Shown piece after piece: positions 1 to 8,840 of a stretch of 64,000 nt of DNA. Within the stretch, counting starts at the first letter, position 1. Each line of letters opens with the position of its first letter. Source of the DNA: Pseudomonas viridiflava. Its GTDB lineage: Bacteria > Pseudomonadota > Gammaproteobacteria > Pseudomonadales > Pseudomonadaceae. The notes below the pieces were generated by a model that was given only the letters and a program-made list of their open reading frames with translations, ran no database searches and had not been told where the DNA came from. The position numbers were made by a program, and so were the translations under genes. The stretch lies in assembly GCF_900589395.1 (NCBI RefSeq), contig NZ_UUIS01000027.1, forward strand, positions 131,002 to 195,001, written 5' to 3'.

Positions 1-968
1 AGCATGTCGAAGGCCATGACATCACATTGGAGAGCTGCATCGGCATTGCCGTCTACCCCGACCACGGCGATGCCGCACAAGAGTTGCTCAACCGTGCCCA
101 GATCGCGCGCAGGCATGCCGCCATCCTGCCCGGACGGTTGCACATCTACGAAGATGGCAGTGACCTGGCTCACCAGCGCCAGATCAGCCTGATCCGTGAC
201 TTGCGCAAGGCCGCCGGCAACGGCGAGCTGCACCTGCACTACCAGCCCAAGCTGGACATCCGCCAGGGCCATGTGCGCCAGGCCGAAGCTCTGCTGCGCT
301 GGAGCCACCCCCAGTTTGGCAACGTCTCGCCGGGTGAATTCATCATCCTGGCCGAGCGCACCGGCAGCATCCAGTTGCTCACCCATTGGGTGATCGGGGA
401 GGCGGTACGCCAACTCGCCGAATGGCGTCAGCGCGCCTTGCTGGTGCAGTTGTCGGTCAATGTCTCGGCCGACGACCTGTTGAGTGGTGACCTGGTCGGG
501 CATGTCACCCAGGTGCTGCGCCTGCATCAGGTGCCGGCCGAGCAATTGATCTTCGAAATCACCGAAAGCGCGATCATGAGCGAACCGGAGCATGCCCTGA
601 GGGTGCTCAACCGGCTGCGCGAATGCGGCATCAGCCTGTCAGTGGACGATTTCGGCACCGGTTACTCATCGCTGGCCCACCTCAAGCGCTTACCGGTGCA
701 AGAGTTGAAAATCGACCAGTCCTTTGTGCGCAACCTGGATGAGACCAGCGAGGATGCGGTGATTGTCCGCTCGACCATCGAAATGAGCCACAACCTGGGG
801 CTCAAGGTGGTCGCCGAAGGCGTCGAGTACGAACACAGCCTGCGCCTGCTTGAACGCTGGCACTGCGATACGGCTCAAGGCTACCTCATCAGCCGCCCGC
901 TCAGCGCACAAGCGTTCGAGGCGTGGATGAGCAAGCACCATACCCCCACCGGCTTGATGGTCCATTGA
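1..968 (+). CDS. c-di-GMP phosphodiesterase, GGDEF/EAL protein (5' end outside window)
   Basis: The window starts inside this gene: the frame is open from base 3 and gives 321 residues up to the TGA at 966-968. The first ~60 residues look like the tail of a GGDEF domain; the rest is a full EAL domain. The EAL signature positions are all visible: EALLRW, NVSADD, EITES, DDFGTGYSS, LKIDQSFV and VAEGVE. It is therefore probably an active enzyme hydrolysing c-di-GMP. Whether the GGDEF half is catalytic cannot be judged, because its active-site loop lies upstream. The next gene begins one base after the stop, so the two are almost certainly co-transcribed and translationally linked. Confidence 0.93.
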   Translation, partial: HVEGHDITLESCIGIAVYPDHGDAAQELLNRAQIARRHAAILPGRLHIYEDGSDLAHQRQISLIRDLRKAAGNGELHLHYQPKLDIRQGHVRQAEALLRWSHPQFGNVSPGEFIILAERTGSIQLLTHWVIGEAVRQLAEWRQRALLVQLSVNVSADDLLSGDLVGHVTQVLRLHQVPAEQLIFEITESAIMSEPEHALRVLNRLRECGISLSVDDFGTGYSSLAHLKRLPVQELKIDQSFVRNLDETSEDAVIVRSTIEMSHNLGLKVVAEGVEYEHSLRLLERWHCDTAQGYLISRPLSAQAFEAWMSKHHTPTGLMVH

Positions 969-969
969 T

Positions 970-1845
970 ATGCGCCACCCGATTGCATGCGTTTCACATT
1001 GCCTGCTTGGCTGCCTGCTCGGCACGCTGGCGTTCCAGGCCCTGGCCGATAATGGCCGGCTGGTCGCTACCGGCGGGGCCGGCAGCATCGAAGGCAGTGC
1101 CGGCGGCGGGATCATTCCGTGGGCGGTCATCAGTGGCTATGGCGAGGAAGGCGAGTGGGGCGCGACGGCCTCGGCCACCCACGTCACCTTGCCCGACTAC
1201 ACCTTAGATGTCGCCGGGGTGACGGTGTCTTATGGCAACCGCATCGAGTTTTCCTACGCGCACCAGCGCCTTGACCTCGGTACCTTGCAGCGCGACCTGA
1301 GCCTGCCCGAAGACAACCTGGCCCAAGACGTCCTTGGCGTGAAGGTGCGGTTGTTCGGCGACCTGATCTACGACGACTTGCCGCAGGTTTCGCTGGGTGT
1401 GCAGTACAAGCACCAGAATGATTTTCTGATCCCCAGCCTGATCGGTGCCCGGCGCGATGCCGATGTCGAAGGCTACCTGACGGCCAGCCGGTTGTTCATG
1501 GGCGCGGCATTTGGCTACAACCTGGTGCTCAACGGCGGAGTGCGCTACAGCCGAGCCAATGAAACCGGCCTGCTGGGCTTCGGTGGCGACCGCCGTGACC
1601 GTCGCAGCCTGCTCAAAGAGGGCTCGGTGGCCGTGCTGCTCAATCCCAATTGGGCGGTGGGCGTGGAATACCGTGAAAAGCCCGACAACCTGTCATTTGC
1701 CGGTGAAAGCGACTGGGCGGATGTATTTGTCGGCTGGTTCCCCAACAAGCATTTCTCCGTGGTCGCGGCCTACGCGCGTCTGGGTGATATCGCCACCCTG
1801 AAAGACCAGAACGGCGTCTATCTGTCTCTGCAGGGAGGATTCTGA
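970..1845 (+). CDS. DUF3034 family envelope protein
   Basis: The 291-residue product has a cleavable signal peptide (hydrophobic stretch at residues ~10-25, ALA-type cleavage before DNGR). The mature part alternates polar and aromatic residues and ends in Phe (SLQGGF), as an outer-membrane beta-barrel would. It resembles the DUF3034 family of uncharacterised Pseudomonas proteins. It starts one base after the phosphodiesterase stop, and its own TGA overlaps the ATG of the hemoglobin gene by one base, so the three form one transcription unit. The biochemical role is unknown; outer-membrane location is my inference from the signal peptide and C-terminus. Confidence 0.8.
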   Translation: MRHPIACVSHCLLGCLLGTLAFQALADNGRLVATGGAGSIEGSAGGGIIPWAVISGYGEEGEWGATASATHVTLPDYTLDVAGVTVSYGNRIEFSYAHQRLDLGTLQRDLSLPEDNLAQDVLGVKVRLFGDLIYDDLPQVSLGVQYKHQNDFLIPSLIGARRDADVEGYLTASRLFMGAAFGYNLVLNGGVRYSRANETGLLGFGGDRRDRRSLLKEGSVAVLLNPNWAVGVEYREKPDNLSFAGESDWADVFVGWFPNKHFSVVAAYARLGDIATLKDQNGVYLSLQGGF

Positions 1846-2273
1846 TGAAGCGTCTGCTCGGGTGCCTGATGTTCCTGCTGCTGGTCGGGTGCGCCCAGCC
1901 CCACAAGCCCGCCAGTAACGATGGCCTGTACCAGGACCTGGGACGGCGTGCCGGCATCGAGCGCATCGTCGAGGGCATGTTGCTCAATGCCGCGCAGGAC
2001 GAGCGCATCGTCGAGCGTTTCCGGCGCGTGCACATCGAGTTGCTGCGTGACCGGCTGGTGGAGTTTATCTGTGTCGATACCGGCGGGCCGTGTACCTATG
2101 GTGGTGACAGCCTGCCCGAGTCGCACAAGGGGCAGAACCTGACGCGCAGCGACTTCAATGCGCTGGTGGAAAACCTGATCAAGTCGATGGACACCCAGCA
2201 CATTCCGGTGCCGGTACAGAACCGCCTGATCGGCCGCCTGGCGGCGCTGCGCGGCGAGGTGATCGGCAAGTAA
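1845..2273 (+). CDS. group 1 truncated hemoglobin, predicted lipoprotein
   Basis: This 142-residue protein begins with a lipoprotein signal peptide whose lipobox is LVGC, with the lipidated Cys at position 16. The following residue is Ala rather than Asp, which favours the outer membrane. Residues ~28-142 match the truncated hemoglobin (Bac_globin) fold: YQDLGRRAGI at the start, and His94 in SHKGQNL as the likely proximal heme ligand. Truncated globins usually act in the cytoplasm on O2 or NO; a lipid-anchored periplasmic form is less usual. A strong GGAGG precedes the ATG, within the end of the DUF3034 gene. The link to a c-di-GMP enzyme suggests gas-responsive envelope signalling, but this is inference. 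Confidence 0.82.
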   Translation: MKRLLGCLMFLLLVGCAQPHKPASNDGLYQDLGRRAGIERIVEGMLLNAAQDERIVERFRRVHIELLRDRLVEFICVDTGGPCTYGGDSLPESHKGQNLTRSDFNALVENLIKSMDTQHIPVPVQNRLIGRLAALRGEVIGK

Positions 2274-2426
2274 TGTGCCTTGATCAATGTGGTCAAACAC
2301 AAACGCCTGCCAAGGGGCGTACGGTATCGGGTGTCTGGTCATGTGACCGGACGCACAGCCGCCAACTGGCCGGCCATCGGCCGCGCGAGTATGATCAACG
2401 TTCATTTCAAGCTGGACCCGGTCGCC

Positions 2427-3629
2427 ATGAGTGCAACAGATTTTTCCAGCGATATCGTGGCCGTCAACCGCATCGAGTCGGTGCCGATCATCCTGCGCAT
2501 GATGAAGCAGATGACCGGCATGCGTTTCGCGGCCGTTGCCCGGGTTACCGATAGACACTGGGTGGCTTGTGCAGTCGACGACGCACTCGAGTTCGGTCTC
2601 AGGCCCGGCGGGGAACTGGTGGTGGATTCCACCATCTGCCATGAAATACGTCAGCATCGTCAGCCGGTGGTGTTTGGCCATGCCAGTCAGCATCCGATCT
2701 ACTCCCGACACCCCACGCCGCATGCCTACAAGCTGGAAAGCTACATCTCGATCCCCATCATCCAGGCGGACGGGCATTTCTTCGGCACCCTGTGCGCCAT
2801 CGACCCGGCGCCGGCCGAGATCGAGGCTCCCGGTTTGCTCGACACCCTGAACCTGTTCGCTCAACTGATCGCCACCAACCTGGACCTGCAGCGCAATCTC
2901 GATCTCAAGACCCACGCCCTGTCGGATTCCGAAGAGGCCGGCCGCTTGCGCGAGCAGTTCATTGCCGTGCTCGGCCACGACCTGCGCACGCCCTTGAGTG
3001 CGATTCGCATGAGCGCCGACCTGTTGCAGACCCAGGTGGCGGGCCAGCGTCAGCAGCGCCTGGTGCACGCCATTGGTGAGAGCTCAAAGCGCATGAGTGC
3101 GCTGATCGAAGACGTATTGGATTTCGCCCGCGCACGCCTGGGCGATGGCATCACCGTGCGGCGTGTCTGGGTCGAGGATCTGCAAGGCTATCTGCGCACC
3201 GTGGTCGACGAGGTGCTGGCTTCACACCCGGGGTGTCGCATCGATGTCGACATCCAGGTCGGCGCGGGTATCTATTGCGATCCGGGCCGCATGGGGCAAT
3301 TGCTGTCCAACCTGCTGGGCAACGCGGTGACCCATGGTGCACGGCAAACCCCGGTCGAGCTGATCGTGCGGGTCGAGGCCGGGGACGTGATCGTGGCGGT
3401 CACCAACCAGGGCGAACCTATCCCCGAGTCGTCACTGCCCATGCTCTTTCAGCCGTTCACCCGTTGCGAGGCGGGTGCTCGTGGCGAGGGGCTCGGGCTG
3501 GGGTTGTATATCGCCGCGCAGATCATGCAAGGGCATGAAGGCACGCTGACGGTCAGTTCCGATGCGCTGCACGGCACCTGCTTTATCGCCCGTTTTCCGG
3601 TCAGGCAGATGCCGGTACCGATCCTCTGA
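2427..3629 (+). CDS. GAF domain sensor histidine kinase
   Basis: The 400-residue protein has a GAF domain (~20-150), a HisKA dimerisation helix with the phospho-accepting His184 in FIAVLGHDLRTPLSAI, and a HATPase domain with an N-box (LLSNLLGNAVTHG) and a glycine-rich lid (GLGLGLYIAAQ). No membrane segment is present, so it should be cytosolic and sense a small ligand or light through GAF. No response regulator lies next to it, so it is an orphan kinase. The start is uncertain: ATG at 2427 (MSATDF) is preferred, ATG at 2391 is in frame and gives 412 residues, and neither has a clear ribosome-binding site. Confidence 0.88.
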   Translation: MSATDFSSDIVAVNRIESVPIILRMMKQMTGMRFAAVARVTDRHWVACAVDDALEFGLRPGGELVVDSTICHEIRQHRQPVVFGHASQHPIYSRHPTPHAYKLESYISIPIIQADGHFFGTLCAIDPAPAEIEAPGLLDTLNLFAQLIATNLDLQRNLDLKTHALSDSEEAGRLREQFIAVLGHDLRTPLSAIRMSADLLQTQVAGQRQQRLVHAIGESSKRMSALIEDVLDFARARLGDGITVRRVWVEDLQGYLRTVVDEVLASHPGCRIDVDIQVGAGIYCDPGRMGQLLSNLLGNAVTHGARQTPVELIVRVEAGDVIVAVTNQGEPIPESSLPMLFQPFTRCEAGARGEGLGLGLYIAAQIMQGHEGTLTVSSDALHGTCFIARFPVRQMPVPIL

Positions 3630-3632
3630 GTG

Positions 3633-3662
3633 GCGCAAGGTGGCCAGGCGGCCACCTTGCGC
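3633..3662. terminator. hairpin between convergent histidine kinase and gcd genes
   Basis: A perfect 13-bp stem (3633-3645 with 3650-3662, loop AGGC) sits between the stop codons of two convergent genes. There is no T-run on either side, so it may block 3' exonucleases rather than act as a classical terminator. Confidence 0.5.
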
Positions 3663-3668
3663 GGTCGA

Positions 3669-6080
3669 TCACTTGGGCAGCTTGTAGGCCACCACGTAGT
3701 CGCCCTGGCGGGTGCCCAGCGAACCGTGACCCCCGGCCATGACCAGCACGTATTGCTGACCGTCCTTGCCGGTGTAGGTCATGGGCGTGGTCTGCGCGCC
3801 GGCCGGCAGGCGACCTTCCCACAGCTGCTTGCCGTTACGCAGGTCGTAGGCGCGCAGGTACTGGTCCAGCGTCCCGCTCAGAAAGCCCAGGCCGCTGGCC
3901 GTGGTGATGGTGCCACCCAGGCTCGGCACGCCCATGGTCAGCGGGATCGGCACCGGCGAGCTGTCACGCACCGTACCGTTCTTGTGCTTCCACAGGGTCT
4001 TGTGGGTGGTCAGGTCCACGGCAGCCACATAGCCCCAGGCCGGTGCCTGGCAAGGCAGGCCCATGGGCGACAGCAAGGCTTCGAGGATCACCCCGTACGG
4101 CGCACCCTTGTTGGGCTGCACGCCTTCGGTTTCGCTCTTGCGACCAGGACCGGCCTCGACTTCGGCGGCCGGCACCAGCTTGGACCGGAACGCCATGTAG
4201 CTGGGGTTGACGAAGGCGATCTGGCGCACCGGATCGACCGAAATACCGCCCCAGTCGAACACGCCGAAGTTGCCGGGGTACACCAGCGTGCCCTGCAGGG
4301 ACGGCGGGGTGAACGGACCTTCGTAGCGCAAAGACTTGAAGTCGATGCGGCACAGCAACTGGTCGAACGGCGTCACGCCCCACATGTCGCGCTCGCGCAG
4401 CGGCGGCGGCATGAAGTTCAGCTCGGACTTGGGCTGGGTCGGTGAGGTGCGATCACCCTCGACGGCGCCTTGCGGCACCGGCACTTCATGGATCGGCACG
4501 ATGGGCTGGCCATTGCGACGGTCCAGCACGTAGATGCTGCCCTGCTTGGTCGAAGCCAGTACCGCAGGCTTGAGGCCGTCGGCAGTCTTCATGTCCATCA
4601 GCGTCGGCTGGCCACCCACATCCATGTCCCACAGGTCATGGTGAGTGAACTGGTAGTGCCAGCGCACCTTGCCACTGGTGATGTCCAGCGCCACCAGGCC
4701 GGCGCTGTATTTCTCGGAGTCCTCGGTGCGGTTGCCGCCCCACTGGTCCGGCATCTGGTTGCCCATCGGCAGGTAAAGCAGGCCGAGGTTTTCGTCGACG
4801 CTGAACATCGACCACATGTTGGGTGAGTTGCGGGTGTAGGTCTGGCCGGGGGCCAGGGGCTCGGTCTGCTCCGGGTTGCCGCTGTCCCAGTTCCACACCA
4901 GGCGCCCGGTGCGCACGTCGTAGGCGCGGATCACGCCGGAAGGCTCGTCGACCGACACGTTGTCGGTGACATGCCCGCCGATCACCACCAGGTCCTTGGT
5001 CACGGCCGGTGGTGAGGTGGAGTAGTAACCACCTGGCGCGAAGCTGCCGATGTTGGTGGTCAGGTCCACGGCGCCCTGGTTGCCGAAGCCTTCGCAGACC
5101 TTGCCGGTGTCGGCGTTGAGCGCGATCAGGCGGGTGTCGGCGGTCGGCAGGAAGATGCGCCGTGGGCAGGCGCTGGCACTGCCACCTGCCGCCCCGGCAG
5201 CGTCCGGTGTCGCCGGGCTGGCGCCGTAGGCGGCCTCATCGTGATACGCCACGCCACGGCAGGTCATGTGCGCCCAGCCCTTGAAGTCCTTGGCACTCTG
5301 GGTGCTGATCTTCGGGTCGTAGCGCCAGATTTCCTTGCCGCTGTCGGGGTCCAGGGCAATCACCTGGCTGTGCGGGGTGCAGACATACAGCATGCCGTTG
5401 ACTTTCAGCGGGGTGTTTTCCGCCGTAGTCTCGCCGGGGTCGCCAGGGCCCGGAATGTCGCCGGTGCGGAAGGTCCAGGCCGGTTCGAGCTTGTGCACGT
5501 TTTCCGGCGTGATCTGGGTCAGTGGCGAATAGCGGTCGCCGTAGGCGGTGCGGCCATAGGACTGCCAGTCTCCGTCGGGCATGGCCGGTGCAGTGTTGGT
5601 GGTGCCGGCGGTCTCGCGGTCCAGTTGACCTTCGATGCGCCCGGGGTGGGTGAACTGGCTGGCAATCGCCGCCAGACCCGCCAGGGCCACGGCGATGCCC
5701 AGGCCCCCGGTGTGCAGGCGCGCCGGTCCGTTGACCAGCAGCGGGCGTCGCACCCATGGCAGCAGCATGACCAGACCCAGGGCAAACCACAGGGCCAGGC
5801 GCGGCACCAGTTGCCACCAGTCCAGGCCCACTTCCCACAGCGACCAGACGGTGCTGGCGAACAGGATGACGGCGTACAGCCCCAGCGCGGCGCGATGGCC
5901 CTTGAACAGCAGGATTGCGGTCAGCAACAGGCCCAGGCCGGTCAGGATGTAATAGGTCGAACCACCCAGTTGCAGCAGCCGGACCCCATAGGCCAGCAGG
6001 AACAGCCCCATCAGCAGGACAACCACGCCGAGCAGTCTCGGCAACAGGCGGTGGCTGCGAACAGCACCTTCAGTGCTCAT
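3669..6080 (-). CDS. gcd: membrane-bound PQQ-dependent glucose dehydrogenase
   Basis: Gcd oxidises glucose to gluconolactone in the periplasm with PQQ and passes electrons to ubiquinone. The 803-residue length is normal for the family. The N-terminal ~140 residues hold five hydrophobic membrane segments; the remainder is the PQQ beta-propeller, opening with the quinoprotein signature (DWQSYGR then YSPLTQI and NVHKLEPAW). The start is the ATG at 6080 (MSTEGAV), preceded by GGAG; the frame stays open further upstream but that stretch is not protein-like. No oprB or gluconate genes are adjacent. In Pseudomonas the enzyme feeds the peripheral glucose pathway and drives mineral phosphate solubilisation. 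Confidence 0.97.
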   Translation of the reverse strand: MSTEGAVRSHRLLPRLLGVVVLLMGLFLLAYGVRLLQLGGSTYYILTGLGLLLTAILLFKGHRAALGLYAVILFASTVWSLWEVGLDWWQLVPRLALWFALGLVMLLPWVRRPLLVNGPARLHTGGLGIAVALAGLAAIASQFTHPGRIEGQLDRETAGTTNTAPAMPDGDWQSYGRTAYGDRYSPLTQITPENVHKLEPAWTFRTGDIPGPGDPGETTAENTPLKVNGMLYVCTPHSQVIALDPDSGKEIWRYDPKISTQSAKDFKGWAHMTCRGVAYHDEAAYGASPATPDAAGAAGGSASACPRRIFLPTADTRLIALNADTGKVCEGFGNQGAVDLTTNIGSFAPGGYYSTSPPAVTKDLVVIGGHVTDNVSVDEPSGVIRAYDVRTGRLVWNWDSGNPEQTEPLAPGQTYTRNSPNMWSMFSVDENLGLLYLPMGNQMPDQWGGNRTEDSEKYSAGLVALDITSGKVRWHYQFTHHDLWDMDVGGQPTLMDMKTADGLKPAVLASTKQGSIYVLDRRNGQPIVPIHEVPVPQGAVEGDRTSPTQPKSELNFMPPPLRERDMWGVTPFDQLLCRIDFKSLRYEGPFTPPSLQGTLVYPGNFGVFDWGGISVDPVRQIAFVNPSYMAFRSKLVPAAEVEAGPGRKSETEGVQPNKGAPYGVILEALLSPMGLPCQAPAWGYVAAVDLTTHKTLWKHKNGTVRDSSPVPIPLTMGVPSLGGTITTASGLGFLSGTLDQYLRAYDLRNGKQLWEGRLPAGAQTTPMTYTGKDGQQYVLVMAGGHGSLGTRQGDYVVAYKLPK

Positions 6081-6491
6081 AGTGCGAATCTCCGTGAAGG
6101 TTAAGTGAGCGACGCCGTTTTCATCATTGTTGAACCGTCTGGCGCCAGGCCCTTGATGCAAGCTGCCAAAGGGGCTTGACTGCCGTGAAGCAGTATCAAA
6201 GCCCGGGCCGGCCAGCCTAGGGCGTGCCGGCGCCGCTTTTTGCCCGCAGGCCGGCGCGCGTGCACAGAGTGCAGACGTCGCGAGTAACAAAACGTTTCAG
6301 CGGGACGGAAAAAAACAGGATGGATGGCCGCTTCGCTGATTGACGGGGGTGTCCCGGGCTCTGCGCGGGCAACCGGTGCGCGCGCACAGGCGTCCCGGGG
6401 CATGCAATACAGGCTTCCCGAGGCGCGCAGGCTCGGCTAATGTGCGCTCCTTTTGCGGCCGTTGCAGGGCTGCCCTACGCCAAGGTGAGAC
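6081..6491. other. 411-bp intergenic region upstream of gcd and the VF530 gene
   Basis: It holds the divergent control regions of gcd (minus strand, RBS GGAG just upstream of 6080) and of the VF530 gene (plus strand). I see no convincing ORF, RNA gene or strong palindrome. GC-rich inverted stretches around 6200-6260 are too degenerate to name. Confidence 0.4.
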
Positions 6492-6722
6492 ATGACCACA
6501 CCCTCCAATGACCCGCTGCACGGCGTCACGCTGCAAGGCATCCTCGAAGCGCTGGTGGCGCACTATGAATGGTCAGGGCTGGCCGAACGCATCGATATCC
6601 GCTGTTTCAAGAGCGACCCGAGCATCAAGTCGAGCCTGACCTTCCTGCGCAAGACCCCGTGGGCCCGTGAAAAGGTCGAAGCCTTGTACATCAGGCTGCA
6701 GCGCAGCAAGCGCCCGACCTGA
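6492..6722 (+). CDS. VF530 family DNA-binding protein (DUF2132)
   Basis: This 76-residue protein fits the VF530/DUF2132 family in size and sequence: NDPLHGVTL near the N-terminus, then the conserved [31 protein letters not shown] block. The structurally known member is a small helical double-stranded DNA binder of unclear biological role. AAGGTGAG lies 3-10 bases before the ATG. It is 14 bp upstream of the Pr6Pr gene and could share its transcript. Confidence 0.88.
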   Translation: MTTPSNDPLHGVTLQGILEALVAHYEWSGLAERIDIRCFKSDPSIKSSLTFLRKTPWAREKVEALYIRLQRSKRPT

Positions 6723-6736
6723 TCTGGATTTTGTTC

Positions 6737-7390
6737 ATGAACCTTACGCTTTCGTCGCCGTCGCCCATGGCGCGTCGCCTGATCGTGCTGGCGGCCTGCC
6801 TGGGCTGGTTTGGCCTGGCGGTCCAGCAATACCTGATTTTTTATGGTCGCTGGGCCGATCACGCCAGCCTGCTGGGCGGACTGGTACGGTTCTTCAGCTT
6901 TTTTACCGTGTGGACCAACACGCTGGTGGCCGTGGCCTTGACGTGCGCCCTGAGCAGGCGTGACGGGCCGGGTTGGCGTTTCTTTCGTGATCCGGTGGTG
7001 TGCAGCGGTATTGCGACCAGCATCGCGCTGGTCGGCATCGCCTATAACCTGCTGTTGCGGCATCTGTGGCAGCCGCAGGGCTGGCAGTGGGTCGCCGACC
7101 AGTTGCTGCATAACGTCATGCCGCTGGCGTTCGTGATCTATTGGGCGCTGTGCGTGCCCAAGGCCAGGCTGGGCCTGCGCCATGTGTTGCTGTGGACGCT
7201 GTACCCCATCGTTTACTTCGGCTATGTGCTGTGGCGCGGCAGTGTCGTCGGCGACTACCTGTACCCGTTCATCGACGTCGGCACCCTCGGCTTTGTTCCC
7301 GCCGTGATCAATGCCGGCGGGGTACTGGCCGGTTTCGTGCTGATCGCGCTGCTGGTGCTGGCCGGCGACCGCCTGCTGAAAAAAGCCTGA
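6737..7390 (+). CDS. Pr6Pr family integral membrane protein
   Basis: The 217-residue protein has about six hydrophobic segments (~16-35, 55-75, 95-115, 130-148, 158-175, 190-212), as expected of Pr6Pr (six-transmembrane) proteins. FFTVWTNTLVA in the second segment matches the family's FxxWTN motif. An in-frame TTG six bases upstream is ignored in favour of the ATG at 6737, which has GGA eight bases before it. No substrate or reaction is established for the family. Confidence 0.8.
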   Translation: MNLTLSSPSPMARRLIVLAACLGWFGLAVQQYLIFYGRWADHASLLGGLVRFFSFFTVWTNTLVAVALTCALSRRDGPGWRFFRDPVVCSGIATSIALVGIAYNLLLRHLWQPQGWQWVADQLLHNVMPLAFVIYWALCVPKARLGLRHVLLWTLYPIVYFGYVLWRGSVVGDYLYPFIDVGTLGFVPAVINAGGVLAGFVLIALLVLAGDRLLKKA

Positions 7391-7423
7391 GCCGCCTGCC
7401 TGGAAGCGGGCGGGCAAAGCGCT

Positions 7424-8200
7424 TCAGTGCGCTTCGGGTTCGGATTCATCCAGGCGCCAGTAGCCGGCGGCCTTGACGAACTCGTCGTCCAGCCCCAGTT
7501 CGTCAAGCAGCACGCGCCGGGCCTTGCGTGACAGCGCCGCTTCAGTGGCGATCCAGGCGTAGAGCTTGCCGGCAGGCACCTGCACGTTGCGGATCGCCTC
7601 CAGCAGGTCTTGCTCGCCGCGCACTACCCAACTGACGTCCACCTGCGCCTGGCTGGCCAACGGTTGTTGTTCCTCCAGGCTGGCGACCTCGATCAGCGCC
7701 CGAGCAGTGCGACCGGCCGGCAGTTCCTCAAGGCGCCGGGCAATGGCCGGGATGGCGGTTTCGTCACCGATCAGCAGGTAGCTGTCGAACATGTCCGGCA
7801 CTACCAGCGAGCCCCGGGGGCCGGCGATGTACAGGCTCTGTCCCGGCTCGGCCTGGGCCGCCCAACTGGCCGCCGGGCCGTCGCCGTGCAGCACAAAGTC
7901 GATGTCCAGTTCGTTGCTGTGCGCATCGAAGCGCCGCGGGGTGTAGTCGCGCATGGCCGGACGCGGGCCTTCGCTGTCGCGGCCCAGCCCCGGAGTGTCC
8001 AGCGCGGCCTGTTCTTCAGGCGTGCGCGGGAACAGCAGCTTGACGTGATCGTCGCTGCCCAGGCTGATAAAGCCGGCCAGGTCTTCGCCGTGCAGGGTCA
8101 CGCGGCGCATCAGCGGGGTGAGGTCGGTCACGCGCAGCACTTCAAGCTTGCGGCGTTTGATTTCATGCATGACGCGATGGATCGATTGCGGTGAATTCAT
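7424..8200 (-). CDS. siderophore-interacting protein, FAD-dependent ferric reductase (YqjH/ViuB type)
   Basis: This 258-residue flavoprotein belongs to the family that reduces ferric siderophores in the cytosol using NAD(P)H to release Fe(II). The FAD-binding motif RxYTxR appears as RDYTPR at residues 84-89, after a VTLHGEDL barrel strand. The C-terminal half is the SIP NAD(P)H domain, with LIGDETAIPAIARRLEELP and WIATEAALSRKARRVL. The ATG overlaps the stop of the upstream PadR gene by one base (TGATG), so the two are translationally coupled, as in the E. coli yqjI/yqjH pair although there they are divergent. Confidence 0.9.
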   Translation of the reverse strand: MNSPQSIHRVMHEIKRRKLEVLRVTDLTPLMRRVTLHGEDLAGFISLGSDDHVKLLFPRTPEEQAALDTPGLGRDSEGPRPAMRDYTPRRFDAHSNELDIDFVLHGDGPAASWAAQAEPGQSLYIAGPRGSLVVPDMFDSYLLIGDETAIPAIARRLEELPAGRTARALIEVASLEEQQPLASQAQVDVSWVVRGEQDLLEAIRNVQVPAGKLYAWIATEAALSRKARRVLLDELGLDDEFVKAAGYWRLDESEPEAH

Positions 8201-8748
8201 CAAGGTGTCTCCGTCAGGGAAGGGGTGCCGTCGACAATGGCTTTGGCGGTGTCGTTGAGCAGGTTGCGCACCCGCAGGATCTCCTCGGGGGTCCAGCGGC
8301 CGTGATGCATGTGCATGGCATGGCGCAGGTTATGCACCGCCTCGTGGATTTCCGGCGGTCGGTCGTGGCCGCGCAGCGAGCGTTTGCTGACTTCGATGCG
8401 CATGCGTACACCGTCAATGGCCACCGCCTGTTCGGCCAGCCAGGTGCGGCCGGTGTCGGTCAGGGCATAGCGCTTCTTGCCAGCGGCGGCATCGCCCTGG
8501 ATCAGCTCGCTTTCTTCGAGAAAAGTCAGGGTGGGGTAAATCACGCCAGGGCTTGGGGTGTAGGCGCCATCGAACATGCTTTCGATCTGGCGGATCAGGT
8601 CATAGCCGTGGCAGGGCTGCCCGGCGATAAGGTCCAGCAACAGCAGTTTCAGGTCGCCCGGCGCAAACACTCGCGGACCGCGCCCGCCACGCTCACGGCC
8701 ACCGCGTTTGTCGGCAAAGGGTTCGGCAGCAGAAATTTCATCGCGCAT
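8200..8748 (-). CDS. PadR family repressor, YqjI-like
   Basis: The 182-residue regulator carries the PadR winged helix at ~30-110 (KLLLLDLIAGQPCHGYDLI and YTPSPGVIYPTLTFLEE) followed by a helical C-terminal dimerisation region. The core closely resembles E. coli YqjI, a nickel-modulated repressor of the ferric reductase yqjH. The N-terminal extension here is Arg/Gly-rich (GGRERGGRGP) but lacks the His/Cys-rich metal-binding tail of YqjI. It is the first gene of a two-gene operon with the reductase. A near-perfect 20-bp palindrome 26 bp upstream is the obvious operator. Confidence 0.9.
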   Translation of the reverse strand: MRDEISAAEPFADKRGGRERGGRGPRVFAPGDLKLLLLDLIAGQPCHGYDLIRQIESMFDGAYTPSPGVIYPTLTFLEESELIQGDAAAGKKRYALTDTGRTWLAEQAVAIDGVRMRIEVSKRSLRGHDRPPEIHEAVHNLRHAMHMHHGRWTPEEILRVRNLLNDTAKAIVDGTPSLTETP

Positions 8749-8773
8749 CGGCAGGTGCTCTTGGTTACGTTTA

Positions 8774-8793
8774 GATATACCTTAAGATATATC
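8774..8793. promoter_or_regulatory. 20-bp palindrome, probable PadR operator
   Basis: GATATAC-CTTAAG-ATATATC is a near-perfect palindrome (one mismatched pair) in AT-rich sequence, 26 bp upstream of the PadR start. Its position and shape suit autoregulation of the PadR/ferric reductase operon. Confidence 0.7.
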
Positions 8794-8840
8794 TTTACGT
8801 ATCCGCAAGCCTCTTTTCAGGAATCATTCCTTTTTGATAA

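Noticed and set aside
6101..6403. 100-codon minus-strand ORF upstream of gcd
   Set aside because: Arg/Ala-rich random-looking product without ribosome-binding site in the gcd promoter region.
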